Numbered from the stretch's first letter, positions 51,691-60,876 are shown. The stretch: 64,000 bases of DNA from Chryseobacterium sp. JAH (GCF_001507335.1 NZ_LMAH01000003.1:434001-498000), one strand, 5' to 3'. The notes: a model not told the origin generated them from the sequence alone. Numbers and translations: made by a program.

Positions 51691-52331
51691 AAACAATCCC
51701 TATTGCCATCGTTGATGATCATACTTTAATGTCGAAAGCATTAGAAAATATGATTGCTGAAAACCCCAGATACCATGTAGTGATGAATCATCCAAATGGA
51801 GAAGATTTTATCTCGGGTTTAGAAACAGTTCCCGAACTGCCCGCAGTTGTTTTGATGGACATTAATATGCCCTACAAAAACGGAATAGAAACTACAGAAT
51901 GGCTCACAGAACACCATCCGGAAATTAAAGTGATTGCCTTAACGATGGAAGATGATGAAAAAGTGCTGATCAGGATGCTGAAGGCCGGTGCAAAGGGTTA
52001 TTTGCTGAAAGATATGCAGCCTGCTATTCTTTTTCAGGCAATAGATACCGTTTTTGAAAAAGGAAGCTTTTATACTGATTTTGTCGCCCAAAAACTCTTA
52101 AAAGTCCAGACAGAAGACGCGAAAAATGCCTCGCTTCTTTCAGATTTAAAGGATCGTGAAAAAGAATTCATCAAACTAGCATGCAGCGAACTGACCTACA
52201 AGGAAATAGCCGACAAAATGTGCCTCAGTCCGAAAACCATTGATGGTTACAGAGATTCTGTGTTTGTCAAATTAGAAATAAAAAATAGAGTGGGCCTTGT
52301 ACTTTTTGCATTAAAGCATAATTTGTGTTGA
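51687..52331 (+). CDS. LuxR/NarL-family response regulator
   Basis: The 214-aa protein has a receiver domain (IAIVDDHTLMSKALENM, phospho-acceptor Asp in VVLMDINMPYKNGIE, LTMEDDEKV, KAGAKGYLLKDM) and a C-terminal LuxR HTH (SDLKDREKEFIKLACSELTYKEIADKMCLSPKTIDGYRDSVFVKLE). It is coupled to the kinase by a 4-bp overlap. Targets are unknown; the shared AAGGTGCTTTT motif hints at autoregulation and control of the caspase gene. Confidence 0.93.
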   Translation: MKTIPIAIVDDHTLMSKALENMIAENPRYHVVMNHPNGEDFISGLETVPELPAVVLMDINMPYKNGIETTEWLTEHHPEIKVIALTMEDDEKVLIRMLKAGAKGYLLKDMQPAILFQAIDTVFEKGSFYTDFVAQKLLKVQTEDAKNASLLSDLKDREKEFIKLACSELTYKEIADKMCLSPKTIDGYRDSVFVKLEIKNRVGLVLFALKHNLC

Positions 52332-52422
52332 TTTAATTTAAATACAAATGAATCGCATGGATTTTTGTTCCCGCGGCGCAATATTTATACTTCTTTAGGA
52401 ACGACACTTATTTTCAACAATC

Positions 52423-52454
52423 AATCCTCATCAATTTTAGGTGAGGATTTTTTA
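52423..52454 (+). terminator. Intrinsic terminator of the two-component operon
   Basis: The stem AATCCTCA / TGAGGATT followed by six T lies ~95 bp after the response regulator. The remaining intergenic DNA (52332-52632) holds the third AAGGTGCTTTT motif at 52491-52501 and no gene. Confidence 0.7.
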
Positions 52455-52632
52455 TGTTCCAAATCTTTTGTAAAATTTAAATTCTCACTTAAGGTGCTTT
52501 TCCTGTGGTGATTAGGGGTTTCTCCTCTGTTTTTGTGCTCATGAAAATTGGAATTTTGTCATGTAAAATTAAAGTTACAGGCAGAACCTGAAAAGCCAAA
52601 ACAGAGTAAGGGAAATTTAAAAAACTAATACA

Positions 52633-53478
52633 ATGAAAAAAGCACTTATCGTAGGAATCAATGACTACGCGCCCATTGGATCAGGCGGTCCCGATTTAAA
52701 CGGCTGCATCAACGATGCACGTGATATGGCAAACACGTTAGTGATCTGTGGTTTTGCGCCTTCGCAAATCAGAATTTTGACCAATCAAAATGCAACGAGA
52801 GCCAATATTTTAAATTATCTGAAATCTTTGGTGAGCACCAGTGTTAAAGGTGATTCGTTGGTATTTTATTACTCGGGACACGGAACGAGAGTCGCTAACA
52901 TCGGTCCCGATTTAGAAATTGACGGTCTGGATGAAGCGATTTGTCCGCACGATTATGTAAGCGCCGGAGTTATTCGTGATGATGATTTTAAAGCTGTTCT
53001 TAGCAAACTGAAAGCGGGTGTAAACCTTGAAGTTGTTTTCGACTGCTGTCACTCCGGAACCGGAACAAGAAAAATGGATTTAGGAATCAGTGTAGATTTT
53101 TCTTACGAAGCAGCCCGTTTCATTCCACCAATGCTGGAAGACGAGTTTTACTTAAACTATGCCAACGAAATCCCATTATCTAAAACACCTAAAAAAGAAA
53201 CATTTACCACAAAGGCTTTAGTTCCCATTACCGGAATGAATCATACATTGTGGGCCGCCTCCAAAGACAATCAGGTTTCCATGGAAGGAAATATGAATGG
53301 ACAGATAAGAGGTTATTTTACCTATCATTTCTGCAAAATCCTGCGTGCTACTAATGGTAATATTATCAGAAAAACGCTTGACAACCAAATTGCAATGGCA
53401 TTAACAGCAATGGGGGCGGCGCAAATCAATCAGACTGAAAGCATCAGAACAGAATTTTCGCAAAAAATATTTTCTTAG
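52633..53478 (+). CDS. Caspase-like (metacaspase, C14) protease
   Basis: The 281-aa protein is a single caspase domain: MKKALIVGINDY start, LNGCINDARDM, catalytic His83 in FYYSGHGT, acidic DGLDEAICPHD loop and catalytic Cys139 in VVFDCCHSGT. No signal peptide or extra domain is present. Bacterial metacaspases usually cut after Arg or Lys. The next gene, 69 bp downstream, encodes a trypsin-like protease with a basic pro-region, so the pair may form a proteolytic relay. The upstream region carries the AAGGTGCTTTT motif. Confidence 0.9.
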   Translation: MKKALIVGINDYAPIGSGGPDLNGCINDARDMANTLVICGFAPSQIRILTNQNATRANILNYLKSLVSTSVKGDSLVFYYSGHGTRVANIGPDLEIDGLDEAICPHDYVSAGVIRDDDFKAVLSKLKAGVNLEVVFDCCHSGTGTRKMDLGISVDFSYEAARFIPPMLEDEFYLNYANEIPLSKTPKKETFTTKALVPITGMNHTLWAASKDNQVSMEGNMNGQIRGYFTYHFCKILRATNGNIIRKTLDNQIAMALTAMGAAQINQTESIRTEFSQKIFS

Positions 53479-53547
53479 AAATATACCGGCGGAATCCGAA
53501 AAGCCGTACAAAGAGTAGGAAAAAACTGATTAAAACACCAAATAATC

Positions 53548-54555
53548 ATGTCTAATATTGAAAACAAAAACCCAATGACTGCTGAAGAAGTTTTAAAGCT
53601 TAAAAACATCAAGGCAAAATCAGCTGAAAAGTCAGCCAATTTAAAATTATCCGACAAAGAGCCCGAAATGGAAACCATCGATGGGAGAGCCTATCCAAAA
53701 GGGATGAAGTCTGTCGCCATCACAATGAATGAAAAATCAGCTGTCGATGAAAATCTTGAAACTGATTTCTTCTATCCAACTCACGCTGACTTTGAGTACC
53801 AACCGAAATTGGAACCTAAAAAAGACCGTAAACCCAAATTTATAGAAAGAGAAAATTTCTTTAATGCGGAAGGGGCAAGAACCATTTTCGGACCTGATCA
53901 GAGAAAGGTATTCAATTCTACAGCTTACCCTTGGCGTTGTGTTGGTAGGGTAGAAAGTCCCTTAGGAATTGCAAGTGGCGTAATGATTGGCCCTAGACAT
54001 TTGTTGACGTGCGCACACATTGTCGATTGGCAACCCAATAACCAAACGGGTTGGTTAAAGTTTACACCCATGTATTATAATGGAAGCGCTCCTTACGGAA
54101 GTGCCTGGGGGATAAAAACGTATTACAAACATAAAGTGGCAGGGCCCACGATTGATGGTACAGAAGTGCAGTTCGACTACGTGGTAGTCGTTCTTGACAG
54201 ACCCATAGGAAATAGTACAGGATGGTTAGGCTCTAAATCTTATTCAGATTCTTGGGACGGACAGGCTTCTTTCACCCACTCAGGTTATCCTGCTGATTTG
54301 ACGGGAACCCAAAGGCCAACTTATCAGACGGGTATAGCACTTGATGGCGATTTTTGGAGTCCAGATGATAATCAAAGTATTCAGCATAAAGCTGATATCT
54401 GGCCGGGACAAAGTGGAGGCCCGTTTTGGGGATATTGGAATGGTTCACCATATGCAGTTGCCGCTCAAAGCGCGCACAATCCAAGCATTAATTTTGCAAG
54501 TGGAGGTTCAGATTTAGTAGGTCTTGTCACAAGAGCAAGAAATGAATATCCATAA
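53548..54555 (+). CDS. Trypsin-like (S1/V8-type) serine protease with N-terminal pro-region
   Basis: The 335-aa protein has a ~125-residue charged N-terminal region without signal peptide, then a chymotrypsin-fold protease with His157 (LLTCAHIVDW), Asp210 (FDYVVVVLDRPIG) and Ser289 (PGQSGGPFWGY). The V8/glutamyl-endopeptidase look of VGRVESPLGIASGVMIGP suggests an S1B relative. Basic sites at residues 90-101 (PKKDRKPKFIER) would suit cleavage by the Arg/Lys-specific caspase encoded upstream. The N-terminal MTAEEVLKLKNIKAK resembles a partner-binding segment. A terminator follows. Confidence 0.85.
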   Translation: MSNIENKNPMTAEEVLKLKNIKAKSAEKSANLKLSDKEPEMETIDGRAYPKGMKSVAITMNEKSAVDENLETDFFYPTHADFEYQPKLEPKKDRKPKFIERENFFNAEGARTIFGPDQRKVFNSTAYPWRCVGRVESPLGIASGVMIGPRHLLTCAHIVDWQPNNQTGWLKFTPMYYNGSAPYGSAWGIKTYYKHKVAGPTIDGTEVQFDYVVVVLDRPIGNSTGWLGSKSYSDSWDGQASFTHSGYPADLTGTQRPTYQTGIALDGDFWSPDDNQSIQHKADIWPGQSGGPFWGYWNGSPYAVAAQSAHNPSINFASGGSDLVGLVTRARNEYP

Positions 54556-54577
54556 AACAGGATATTGTTTTTATAAA

Positions 54578-54612
54578 TTAAGAGTCTGGTTTTTAAAATC
54601 AGACTCTTTTTT
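54578..54612 (+). terminator. Intrinsic terminator of the caspase/trypsin genes
   Basis: The stem AAGAGTCTG / CAGACTCTT with six T follows the protease stop. Nothing is recognised in 54613-54868. Confidence 0.8.
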
Positions 54613-54868
54613 AATTTTTATAAGCTGAAGTCTGTTTATTTTTAGTATTTCAGAAATAGTAAAATGACTTTGTTTAGTTTAATATCAATAATGACTTTTT
54701 AATATTCTTTGTATATCCTTGCGTTTTTAATCCCAAACCAAGACAAAGCTTTCTTTCCAATAAAACTGTTTTATTTAAGATATAAAAAGGTATTTCATGT
54801 AACAAGGAAATACAATTAGTAAAGGTTTGGAGTATTTGAAAATGCAACCCTTTTTTATTATTAAAATC

Positions 54869-54899
54869 AAAAAACAGCACTTTTTTGAAAGTGCTGTTG
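54869..54899 (-). terminator. Intrinsic terminator of the acetyltransferase gene
   Basis: The perfect 11-bp stem AACAGCACTTT / AAAGTGCTGTT with a T-run on the minus strand lies just after the acetyltransferase stop. Confidence 0.8.
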
Positions 54900-54908
54900 A
54901 TATTTATA

Positions 54909-55358
54909 TTATTTTCTAAACATTTCCGTGTGCGGAATATTGTCTTCGAGATATTTCTTTCCTGTATCTTCAAAACCAAACCATGAGTAAAATCTCAAAA
55001 GGTAATCCTGTGCAGAAATTCTTACTTCGCTTGTATGAAAACGATTTTCAATAGTTTCAACAGCATACTGGATTAATTGCTTACCTAAACTTTTTCCTCT
55101 GGCTTTTTTCGTTGTTAAAACTCTTCCAATAGAAGTTTCGGGATATTTTATTCCTTTGTTGAAAATCCTGCAATAGGCTAAAATATTTTTATTTTCTTCA
55201 GCCCAAATATGTACTGCGTGCTGATCATATCCATCCAAATCATGATACGGGCAATTTTGTTCTACCACGAAAACATCAACTCTCGCTTTAATAATTTCGT
55301 AAAGTTCGGAAGTGGTAATTTCTTCAAAACTTTTTATTTTCCAAATAATATTACTCAT
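54909..55358 (-). CDS. ElaA-like GNAT acetyltransferase
   Basis: The 149-aa protein matches the ElaA subgroup: WKIKSFEEITTSELYEIIKARVDVFVVEQNCPYHDLDGYD, then the acetyl-CoA site SIGRVLTTKKARGKSLGKQL and a FYSWFGFEDTGKKYLEDNIPHTEM tail. It acetylates an unknown substrate. Its start overlaps the 3' end of engB by 8 bp, so the two are co-transcribed. Confidence 0.9.
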   Translation of the reverse strand: MSNIIWKIKSFEEITTSELYEIIKARVDVFVVEQNCPYHDLDGYDQHAVHIWAEENKNILAYCRIFNKGIKYPETSIGRVLTTKKARGKSLGKQLIQYAVETIENRFHTSEVRISAQDYLLRFYSWFGFEDTGKKYLEDNIPHTEMFRK

Positions 55359-55974
55359 TAAATGTCACGCTGTTATTGGCCAAAAACTCATTGGTTTTTT
55401 GAATGAAACTTAAAATCTCATCAGTTCCGGTCTTCTTTTCTCCAGATGTTACATAAATTTCCGGAAGATCTTCCCAAGTTTTATGAAGTTCAGCTTTGTA
55501 ATCTTCAACGTTTTTGATGAGAACATTGGGTTTCAGTTTATCCGCTTTTGTAAACACAATAGAAAAAGGAACTCCGCTTTCTCCACACCACTGGATAAAT
55601 TCCAAATCAATATTTTGTGGACTGTGACGGGAATCAACTAAAACAAAAAGATTCACAAGATTGTTTCTGTTTAAAATATAGTTGTTAATTAATTTCTCAA
55701 AATCTCGTCTCATCACCTTTGAAACCTTGGCATATCCGTAGCCCGGCAGATCGGTCAGGTACCAGCTTTCATTGATAATAAAATGATTAATCAACTGAGT
55801 TTTCCCCGGAGTTCCTGAAGTTTTTGCCAAATCTTTCCTGTTGAGCATACCATTGATCAATGAAGATTTTCCTACGTTTGAGCGCCCGATAAAAGCATAT
55901 TCCGGGATGGTTCCTTCAGGGCATTCCTGCCATTTCCCGCTGCTTTTTACAAACTCTGCTGTCTTTATAACCAT
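55351..55974 (-). CDS. engB: Ribosome biogenesis GTPase YsxC/EngB
   Basis: The 207-aa protein has G1 GRSNVGKSSLIN, G2 TSGTPGKT, G3 LTDLPGYGYAK, G4 FTKADKL and G5 VTSGEKK motifs of the TrmE-Era-EngA-EngB family. EngB acts in large-subunit assembly. The length is normal. The acetyltransferase gene overlaps it by 8 bp. Confidence 0.95.
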   Translation of the reverse strand: MVIKTAEFVKSSGKWQECPEGTIPEYAFIGRSNVGKSSLINGMLNRKDLAKTSGTPGKTQLINHFIINESWYLTDLPGYGYAKVSKVMRRDFEKLINNYILNRNNLVNLFVLVDSRHSPQNIDLEFIQWCGESGVPFSIVFTKADKLKPNVLIKNVEDYKAELHKTWEDLPEIYVTSGEKKTGTDEILSFIQKTNEFLANNSVTFNE

Positions 55975-56000
55975 TTTGTCTTGATTTTATTTAGAAAAAT

Positions 56001-56032
56001 AAACCATTAAGAAGGTCTTAATGGTTTAGTCT
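56001..56032 (-). terminator. Intrinsic terminator between hydrolase and engB
   Basis: The perfect 12-bp stem AAACCATTAAGA / TCTTAATGGTTT with a 3-nt loop is followed on the minus strand by a T-rich run. It ends the hydrolase transcript before engB. Confidence 0.78.
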
Positions 56033-56036
56033 TAAT

Positions 56037-56798
56037 TTATATTTTATCTTTTACCCAGTTGTATAGAATCTCGTTGAATTCATCGGGTTTTTCCATCATC
56101 GCAGCATGTCCGCATTTATCGATCCAGAAAAGATCTGAATTCGGGATAAATTTATGCATGTCAATCGCAACTTCAGGAGGTGTTACGTTGTCTTGTTTCC
56201 CCCAAATCAGACACGTTGGACGTACAATTTTTGGAAGATCATTCAGCATATTGTGTTTGATGGCGCTTCTAGCTAACATCACGGTTTTGATGCCTTTCAT
56301 TCTGTCGTTCACCACGCTGAAAACTTCATCCACCAAATCTTCAGTTGCTACAGCGGGATCATAGAAAACCTCTTCAGCTTTCTTTCTTATATATGAACGG
56401 TCATTCTTTCTTGGAAAACTGTCACCAAAAGCTCTTTCGTACAAACCAGAGCTTCCTGTAAGCACTAAATTTTGAACCAAATCAGGTCTGGCTAAGGTTA
56501 AAATAAGTCCTACATGACCACCCATTGAATTTCCTACGATGGTTACCGGTTTGCCAATTTCGCTTTCAATAAATTTAATGACGTATTTGGCAATTGTGGT
56601 AAGGTTGGTATTGAGTACTGGCAAATCATAGATAGGCAATTGAGGCACATAGACCTTAAAACCTTTTTCTGAAAAAAAATTCACCATCTTGTCAAAATTG
56701 CTCAACCCACCCATTAAACCGTGCAAAAGCACCAATGGATGTCCTTCCCCAGCTTCAATGAAGGTATATTTCTTATCTTTTTTTGTACTAAATATCAT
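56037..56798 (-). CDS. Alpha/beta-fold hydrolase
   Basis: The 253-aa protein has an oxyanion HGLMGG motif, nucleophile Ser in VGNSMGGHVGLI (near residue 92), catalytic Asp in CLIWGKQDNVTP (near 203) and catalytic His in DKCGHAAMMEKP (near 231). It has no signal peptide. It is a general esterase, lipase or C-C hydrolase; the substrate is unknown. It is the first gene of the minus-strand group before engB but has its own terminator. Confidence 0.88.
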   Translation of the reverse strand: MIFSTKKDKKYTFIEAGEGHPLVLLHGLMGGLSNFDKMVNFFSEKGFKVYVPQLPIYDLPVLNTNLTTIAKYVIKFIESEIGKPVTIVGNSMGGHVGLILTLARPDLVQNLVLTGSSGLYERAFGDSFPRKNDRSYIRKKAEEVFYDPAVATEDLVDEVFSVVNDRMKGIKTVMLARSAIKHNMLNDLPKIVRPTCLIWGKQDNVTPPEVAIDMHKFIPNSDLFWIDKCGHAAMMEKPDEFNEILYNWVKDKI

Positions 56799-57023
56799 AA
56801 AATCGCTTTAATAAAGCATTGCAAAAATACAAATTATACACCAAAAAATTTTTGATATCTCTAATTTAAAATAAAAATAATATAAACCACCTTTTCTGCC
56901 TCGCTTTTTTGAAAATCTTTTTATTATTCGAGGAATAACAAGGGGTGTAAGTGTTTTCGTATCAAAGAATTAAACCGGTTTTGTGAAGCTTGTAGTAAAA
57001 CTTATTAACATTAAGTCAAAAAG

Positions 57024-57065
57024 TGGGAAAAAGTGGGAGGTTTTGGAAATTTTTGTATAATTTTG
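57024..57065 (+). promoter_or_regulatory. MraZ-box repeats and promoter of the division cluster
   Basis: TGGGA at 57024 and 57034 and a weaker TGGAA at 57044 have exact 10-bp spacing, as in known MraZ operators (TGGGN with 5-bp spacers). They precede the -7 box TAATTTTG at 57058-57065, which lies 7 bp before the mraZ ATG, so the transcript is nearly leaderless. MraZ binding here would autorepress the cluster. Confidence 0.75.
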
Positions 57066-57071
57066 TCCCAA

Positions 57072-57530
57072 ATGAGGAATTTCATTGGAACATATGAGTG
57101 TAAAATAGACGACAAAGGTCGCCTGAAGGTGCCTTCATCGCTGATTAAGCAGATGGAGAACTTTGAGGATAAAACCTTTGTGGTCAAGCGTTCTGTGTTT
57201 CAACCGTGTCTCGAAGTTTATCCTATGAAAGCATGGGATAAGCTTATGGAAAAGATTAATAAACTAAACAGATTCATTAAAAAGAATGCTGATTTCATCA
57301 GGATGTTTACTGCAGGTGTAAAAACTGTAGAATTAGACAGCGCCGGAAGACTCCAAATTTCAAAAGATCTTACGCATTTTGCTGATCTTGCGAAAGATAT
57401 TGTAGTGACAAGTGCAGGTGAGCTTTTCGAAATTTGGGATAAAGATGCCTATGAAAAGGTAATTGCAACCAATGAAGAAGATTTTGCAAGTCTGGCAGAA
57501 GATGTAATGGGTGCTTTTGATGAAGAATAA
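57072..57530 (+). CDS. mraZ: Division/cell-wall cluster transcriptional repressor MraZ
   Basis: The ATG at 57072 gives 152 aa with two SpoVT/AbrB-like MraZ repeats (FIGTYECKIDDKGRLKVPSSL and TAGVKTVELDSAGRLQISKDL). A GTG-type upstream start at 57033 would lie in the operator and is rejected. MraZ represses its own operon by binding TGGGN repeats, seen directly upstream. It is the first gene of the cluster, 15 bp before rsmH. Confidence 0.95.
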   Translation: MRNFIGTYECKIDDKGRLKVPSSLIKQMENFEDKTFVVKRSVFQPCLEVYPMKAWDKLMEKINKLNRFIKKNADFIRMFTAGVKTVELDSAGRLQISKDLTHFADLAKDIVVTSAGELFEIWDKDAYEKVIATNEEDFASLAEDVMGAFDEE

Positions 57531-57545
57531 ATAAAATATACACAA

Positions 57546-58445
57546 ATGAGCACGTATCACAACCCCGTTTTATTGAAGCAAAGTGTGGATGATTTGGTGA
57601 CGAATCAGGACGGAATATATGTGGACTGCACATTTGGTGGTGGAGGTCACTCTCAGGAAATTTTAGACAGGCTTTCTGTAAATGGAAAGCTGTATGCATT
57701 TGATCAGGATTTGGATGCGCTCAATAATACGATTGATGATGAGAGGTTTACGCTGATCAATCAGAATTTCAGATTTTTAGAAAATTCACTTTTAATGTAT
57801 GGGGTTGTCGCTGTTGATGGTGTTTTAGCTGATCTTGGTGTTTCTTCTCATCAGTTTGATGAAGCAGCGAGAGGTTTTTCAACTAGAAATAATGCGCCTC
57901 TGGATATGAGAATGAATGTGATGCAGAGTCTTGATGCCAAAAAAGTGATCAATGAATATGAAGAAGAGGCTTTAGCAGATATTTTCTATTATTACGGGGA
58001 ATTGAGAGAGGCGAGAAAGCTTGCGAGAGATATCGTTCATCACAGGAAAATAAAAAGCATCAATACAACGGAAGATTTGAAAAAGCTTTTTAGTTTTCTT
58101 CCGCCTCATAAGGTGAACAAATTTTACGCACAGCTGTTTCAGGCTATAAGAATTGAGGTGAATCAGGAACTTGATGTTTTGAAAGAAATGCTGGTACAGT
58201 CTTACAATGTTTTAAAACCGGGTGGAAGATTGGTGGTGATTTCTTATCATTCTTTGGAAGACCGTTTGGTGAAGAGATTCCTGAAAAACGGAATGTTTGA
58301 AGGAGAGCCACAACGTGATATCTACGGTAATTATGCAAAGGCATTCGAGCTGGTGAAAAGCAAAGCAATTATTCCTGATGATAAAGAAATTGAAGAAAAC
58401 TCAAGGGCGAGAAGTGCTAAAATGAGAACAGGAATAAAATTATAA
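57546..58445 (+). CDS. rsmH: 16S rRNA (cytosine-1402-N4)-methyltransferase RsmH
   Basis: The 299-aa protein has YHNPVLLKQSVDDL, the SAM-binding YVDCTFGGGGHSQEIL, LADLGVSSHQFDEAARGFS and VVISYHSLEDRLVKRFLK motifs. It methylates C1402 of 16S rRNA in the P-site. It is in its usual place after mraZ. The ~70-bp gap after it contains an AT-rich repeat-like stretch (TAATTACCTATTACTAAT). Confidence 0.96.
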   Translation: MSTYHNPVLLKQSVDDLVTNQDGIYVDCTFGGGGHSQEILDRLSVNGKLYAFDQDLDALNNTIDDERFTLINQNFRFLENSLLMYGVVAVDGVLADLGVSSHQFDEAARGFSTRNNAPLDMRMNVMQSLDAKKVINEYEEEALADIFYYYGELREARKLARDIVHHRKIKSINTTEDLKKLFSFLPPHKVNKFYAQLFQAIRIEVNQELDVLKEMLVQSYNVLKPGGRLVVISYHSLEDRLVKRFLKNGMFEGEPQRDIYGNYAKAFELVKSKAIIPDDKEIEENSRARSAKMRTGIKL

Positions 58446-58516
58446 ATGATGAGCAATGGGTAGTAAGCAGTTTATGAATATTACACATTACTAATTACCT
58501 ATTACTAATAAATATA

Positions 58517-58882
58517 GTGGCAAAAAAAACAACATATCGTCCTCAAAAAAGACTCACTTTTATAGATATTATAAAAGGGAATTTTCTGAACCGCGATGAG
58601 TTAAAAGATCATTATAAGTTTTTCTTATTGATTTTTGTTTTGATGATGGGGATGATTTATTCAAACCATTTGGTGAATAAAAAAATAAAAATTGTAAACG
58701 CTTTAAAAGAAGAAACGGAAGAATATAAATCTAGGAACGCTTATGCGCAAAGTAAGCTGATTAAAGTAAAAATGGAATCTGAATTGGGGAAGCAAGTCGC
58801 AGCAGATTCGCTAATGACGTTAGAAAGTCATCCTCATAAACTTTTAATAAAATTAGACAGTACAGATGCAAAAGCCAAGTGA
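58517..58882 (+). CDS. FtsL-like cell division protein
   Basis: The 121-aa protein starts with GTG at 58517. It has a basic N-terminus, one transmembrane helix (FFLLIFVLMMGMIYSNHLV) and a short coiled-coil periplasmic part (IVNALKEETEEYKSRNAYAQSKL), matching the FtsL-like protein of Bacteroidota clusters that links to FtsB/FtsI at the septum. Its 3' end overlaps ftsI by 17 bp. Confidence 0.8.
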   Translation: MAKKTTYRPQKRLTFIDIIKGNFLNRDELKDHYKFFLLIFVLMMGMIYSNHLVNKKIKIVNALKEETEEYKSRNAYAQSKLIKVKMESELGKQVAADSLMTLESHPHKLLIKLDSTDAKAK

Positions 58883-60857
58883 ATACGAGAATAAACGTAA
58901 AAAAACTTTACGCTGGGGCTACCTTTTTGCAGTGGGAGCTTTGTGCGTGTTTGTGCTTTTCATCGCCAGAATTGTCATTCTTCAGAACACCAATGTTCAG
59001 GAAATTAAAGACGATTACATTAATAACAATTACCGAACTGCCACTTTAAAAGCGGCGAGAGGAAATCTTTATGCTTCAGACGGATCTATTTTGGCAACAA
59101 CGGTAATGCGGTATGATGTTTATCTTGATTTTAAAACAATAAAAGATACAGTTTATACGAACAATATTGGGCCTCTTACCGATTCTTTGAGTAAAATGTT
59201 TGGAAAATCGAGAGCTGATTTCAGAAAACGATTTGACGAGCAGAGAAAAAAGAAAAACCAGTACTATTCTTTAGTAAAAGGTTTGGATTTCGACGAATAT
59301 GACAGAATCAGAAAATTCCCAATTTTTAAAAGAGGAAAAAATAAAGGAGGTTTCATCATTGACAGAAATTATAAACGAGAACTGGCAACTTCAGAAATTG
59401 GAGCCGGAACAATCGGGATTGATAATGGGGTTGCAAAAGCAGGTCTTGAAGGTGCTTTTTCAAAATTTTTAACAGGAACAGATGGTCAAAGACTTGAGCA
59501 AAGAGTCAATTCATCACAATGGAAGCCGATTGATTTCTGGAAAGTTAAAGAACCTACCGATGGTCAGGATGTTTACACAACGCTAGATCTTAGAATTCAG
59601 GATATTGCGCATTCCGCTTTAGAAAAACAACTGATCAATTTCGAAGCAAAACACGGAACGGTCATCGTCATGGAAGTGGCTACAGGAAAAGTGCGCGCTC
59701 TAGTTAATTTAAAAGAAACCGAGACTGGAGTTTATGAAGATACTTACAATTATGCTTTAAAAGATAACATCGAACCTGGGTCTACATTCAAAACGATTTC
59801 GCTTTTGGCGGCAATGGATGATGGATTTATTGACGAAAATACAACAGTCAACGTCGGTGGTGGAGTTTGGACTTATGCTAAACAAAGAATCTCCGATGGC
59901 CACGGTGGCGGAACTTATGACATCAGTGATGTTTTGGCAAAATCGAGTAACGTAGGAACGGCAAAACTAATTACGAAATATTACGCGGACAAACCGGAAA
60001 TTTTTCTTGATCATTTAAGAAGATGGAAATTATTCGACAAAATGGATATTGAACTTCCCGGCATTACAAAACCGAGAATTTTAACTCCAAAAAGCAAATC
60101 ATGGAATGCAGCAACGCTAGCCTCAATTGGTTATGGGTATGCAACGAATATAAACCTTTTGCAATTAGCAACATTCTATAACGGTGTAGCTAATAAAGGA
60201 AAAATGCTGAAACCGATTTTCATTGATAAAATAATGAAAGACGGAAAAACTATTTTCGAAGCCAAAGAAGAAGTAATGGTTAAAAAAATGGCTTCAGATA
60301 AAGCGATTCAGATGATGACAAGTGCATTGACGAAAGCTGTTGAAAAGGGGACGGGAAGAAGCATTTTCACACCGAACTTAAAAATGGCAGGAAAAACTGG
60401 AACCGCGAGATTTGAATATTGGCTGCCTGGTCCGATGAAATACAGAGCGTCATTTGCGGGTTTTTATCCGGCAGACAATCCGAAATACACTTGCTATGTA
60501 ATGATTAGCGAACCCAATGTGTCAAAAGGATTTTACGGAGGAACGGTTTCGGCGCCAGTTTTTAAAGAAATTGCCGGAAAAACATTCCTGAAAACACCGC
60601 AAAATATTGAAAAAGAAATGCTTGTAGACAGAAAGGTCAATCTTAGCAAAATGGTTGAACCTAATGTGAAAATAGCAGTCAATAATAAACAAATGCCAAG
60701 TGTGGTAGGATTGATTGGCAAAAATGCAATTCCACAATTGGAAAATTTAGGATACCGTGTAGACTTTAAAGGAGTCGGACGAATCAAGGAACAGTTTCCC
60801 TTGGAAGGAACAACAATAAGTAAAAATCAGAGAATTTATTTGACTCTGCAGAATTAA
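58866..60857 (+). CDS. ftsI: Penicillin-binding protein, septal transpeptidase FtsI
   Basis: The 663-aa protein has an N-terminal membrane anchor (WGYLFAVGALCVFVLFIARIVIL), a PBP dimerisation part, and a transpeptidase domain with SxxK in EPGSTFKTISLL, SSN in AKSSNVGTAKL and KTGTAR. A C-terminal PASTA-like domain (MPSVVGLIGKNAIPQLENLGY) is present. It cross-links septal peptidoglycan. It overlaps the FtsL-like gene and precedes murE. Confidence 0.95.
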   Translation: MQKPSEYENKRKKTLRWGYLFAVGALCVFVLFIARIVILQNTNVQEIKDDYINNNYRTATLKAARGNLYASDGSILATTVMRYDVYLDFKTIKDTVYTNNIGPLTDSLSKMFGKSRADFRKRFDEQRKKKNQYYSLVKGLDFDEYDRIRKFPIFKRGKNKGGFIIDRNYKRELATSEIGAGTIGIDNGVAKAGLEGAFSKFLTGTDGQRLEQRVNSSQWKPIDFWKVKEPTDGQDVYTTLDLRIQDIAHSALEKQLINFEAKHGTVIVMEVATGKVRALVNLKETETGVYEDTYNYALKDNIEPGSTFKTISLLAAMDDGFIDENTTVNVGGGVWTYAKQRISDGHGGGTYDISDVLAKSSNVGTAKLITKYYADKPEIFLDHLRRWKLFDKMDIELPGITKPRILTPKSKSWNAATLASIGYGYATNINLLQLATFYNGVANKGKMLKPIFIDKIMKDGKTIFEAKEEVMVKKMASDKAIQMMTSALTKAVEKGTGRSIFTPNLKMAGKTGTARFEYWLPGPMKYRASFAGFYPADNPKYTCYVMISEPNVSKGFYGGTVSAPVFKEIAGKTFLKTPQNIEKEMLVDRKVNLSKMVEPNVKIAVNNKQMPSVVGLIGKNAIPQLENLGYRVDFKGVGRIKEQFPLEGTTISKNQRIYLTLQN

Positions 60858-60876
60858 AAGATAAAGCATCAAAGAA

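Noticed and set aside
57033..57071. 13-residue N-terminal extension of MraZ
   Set aside because: It would start within the MraZ-box/promoter region; the ATG at 57072 matches the family.
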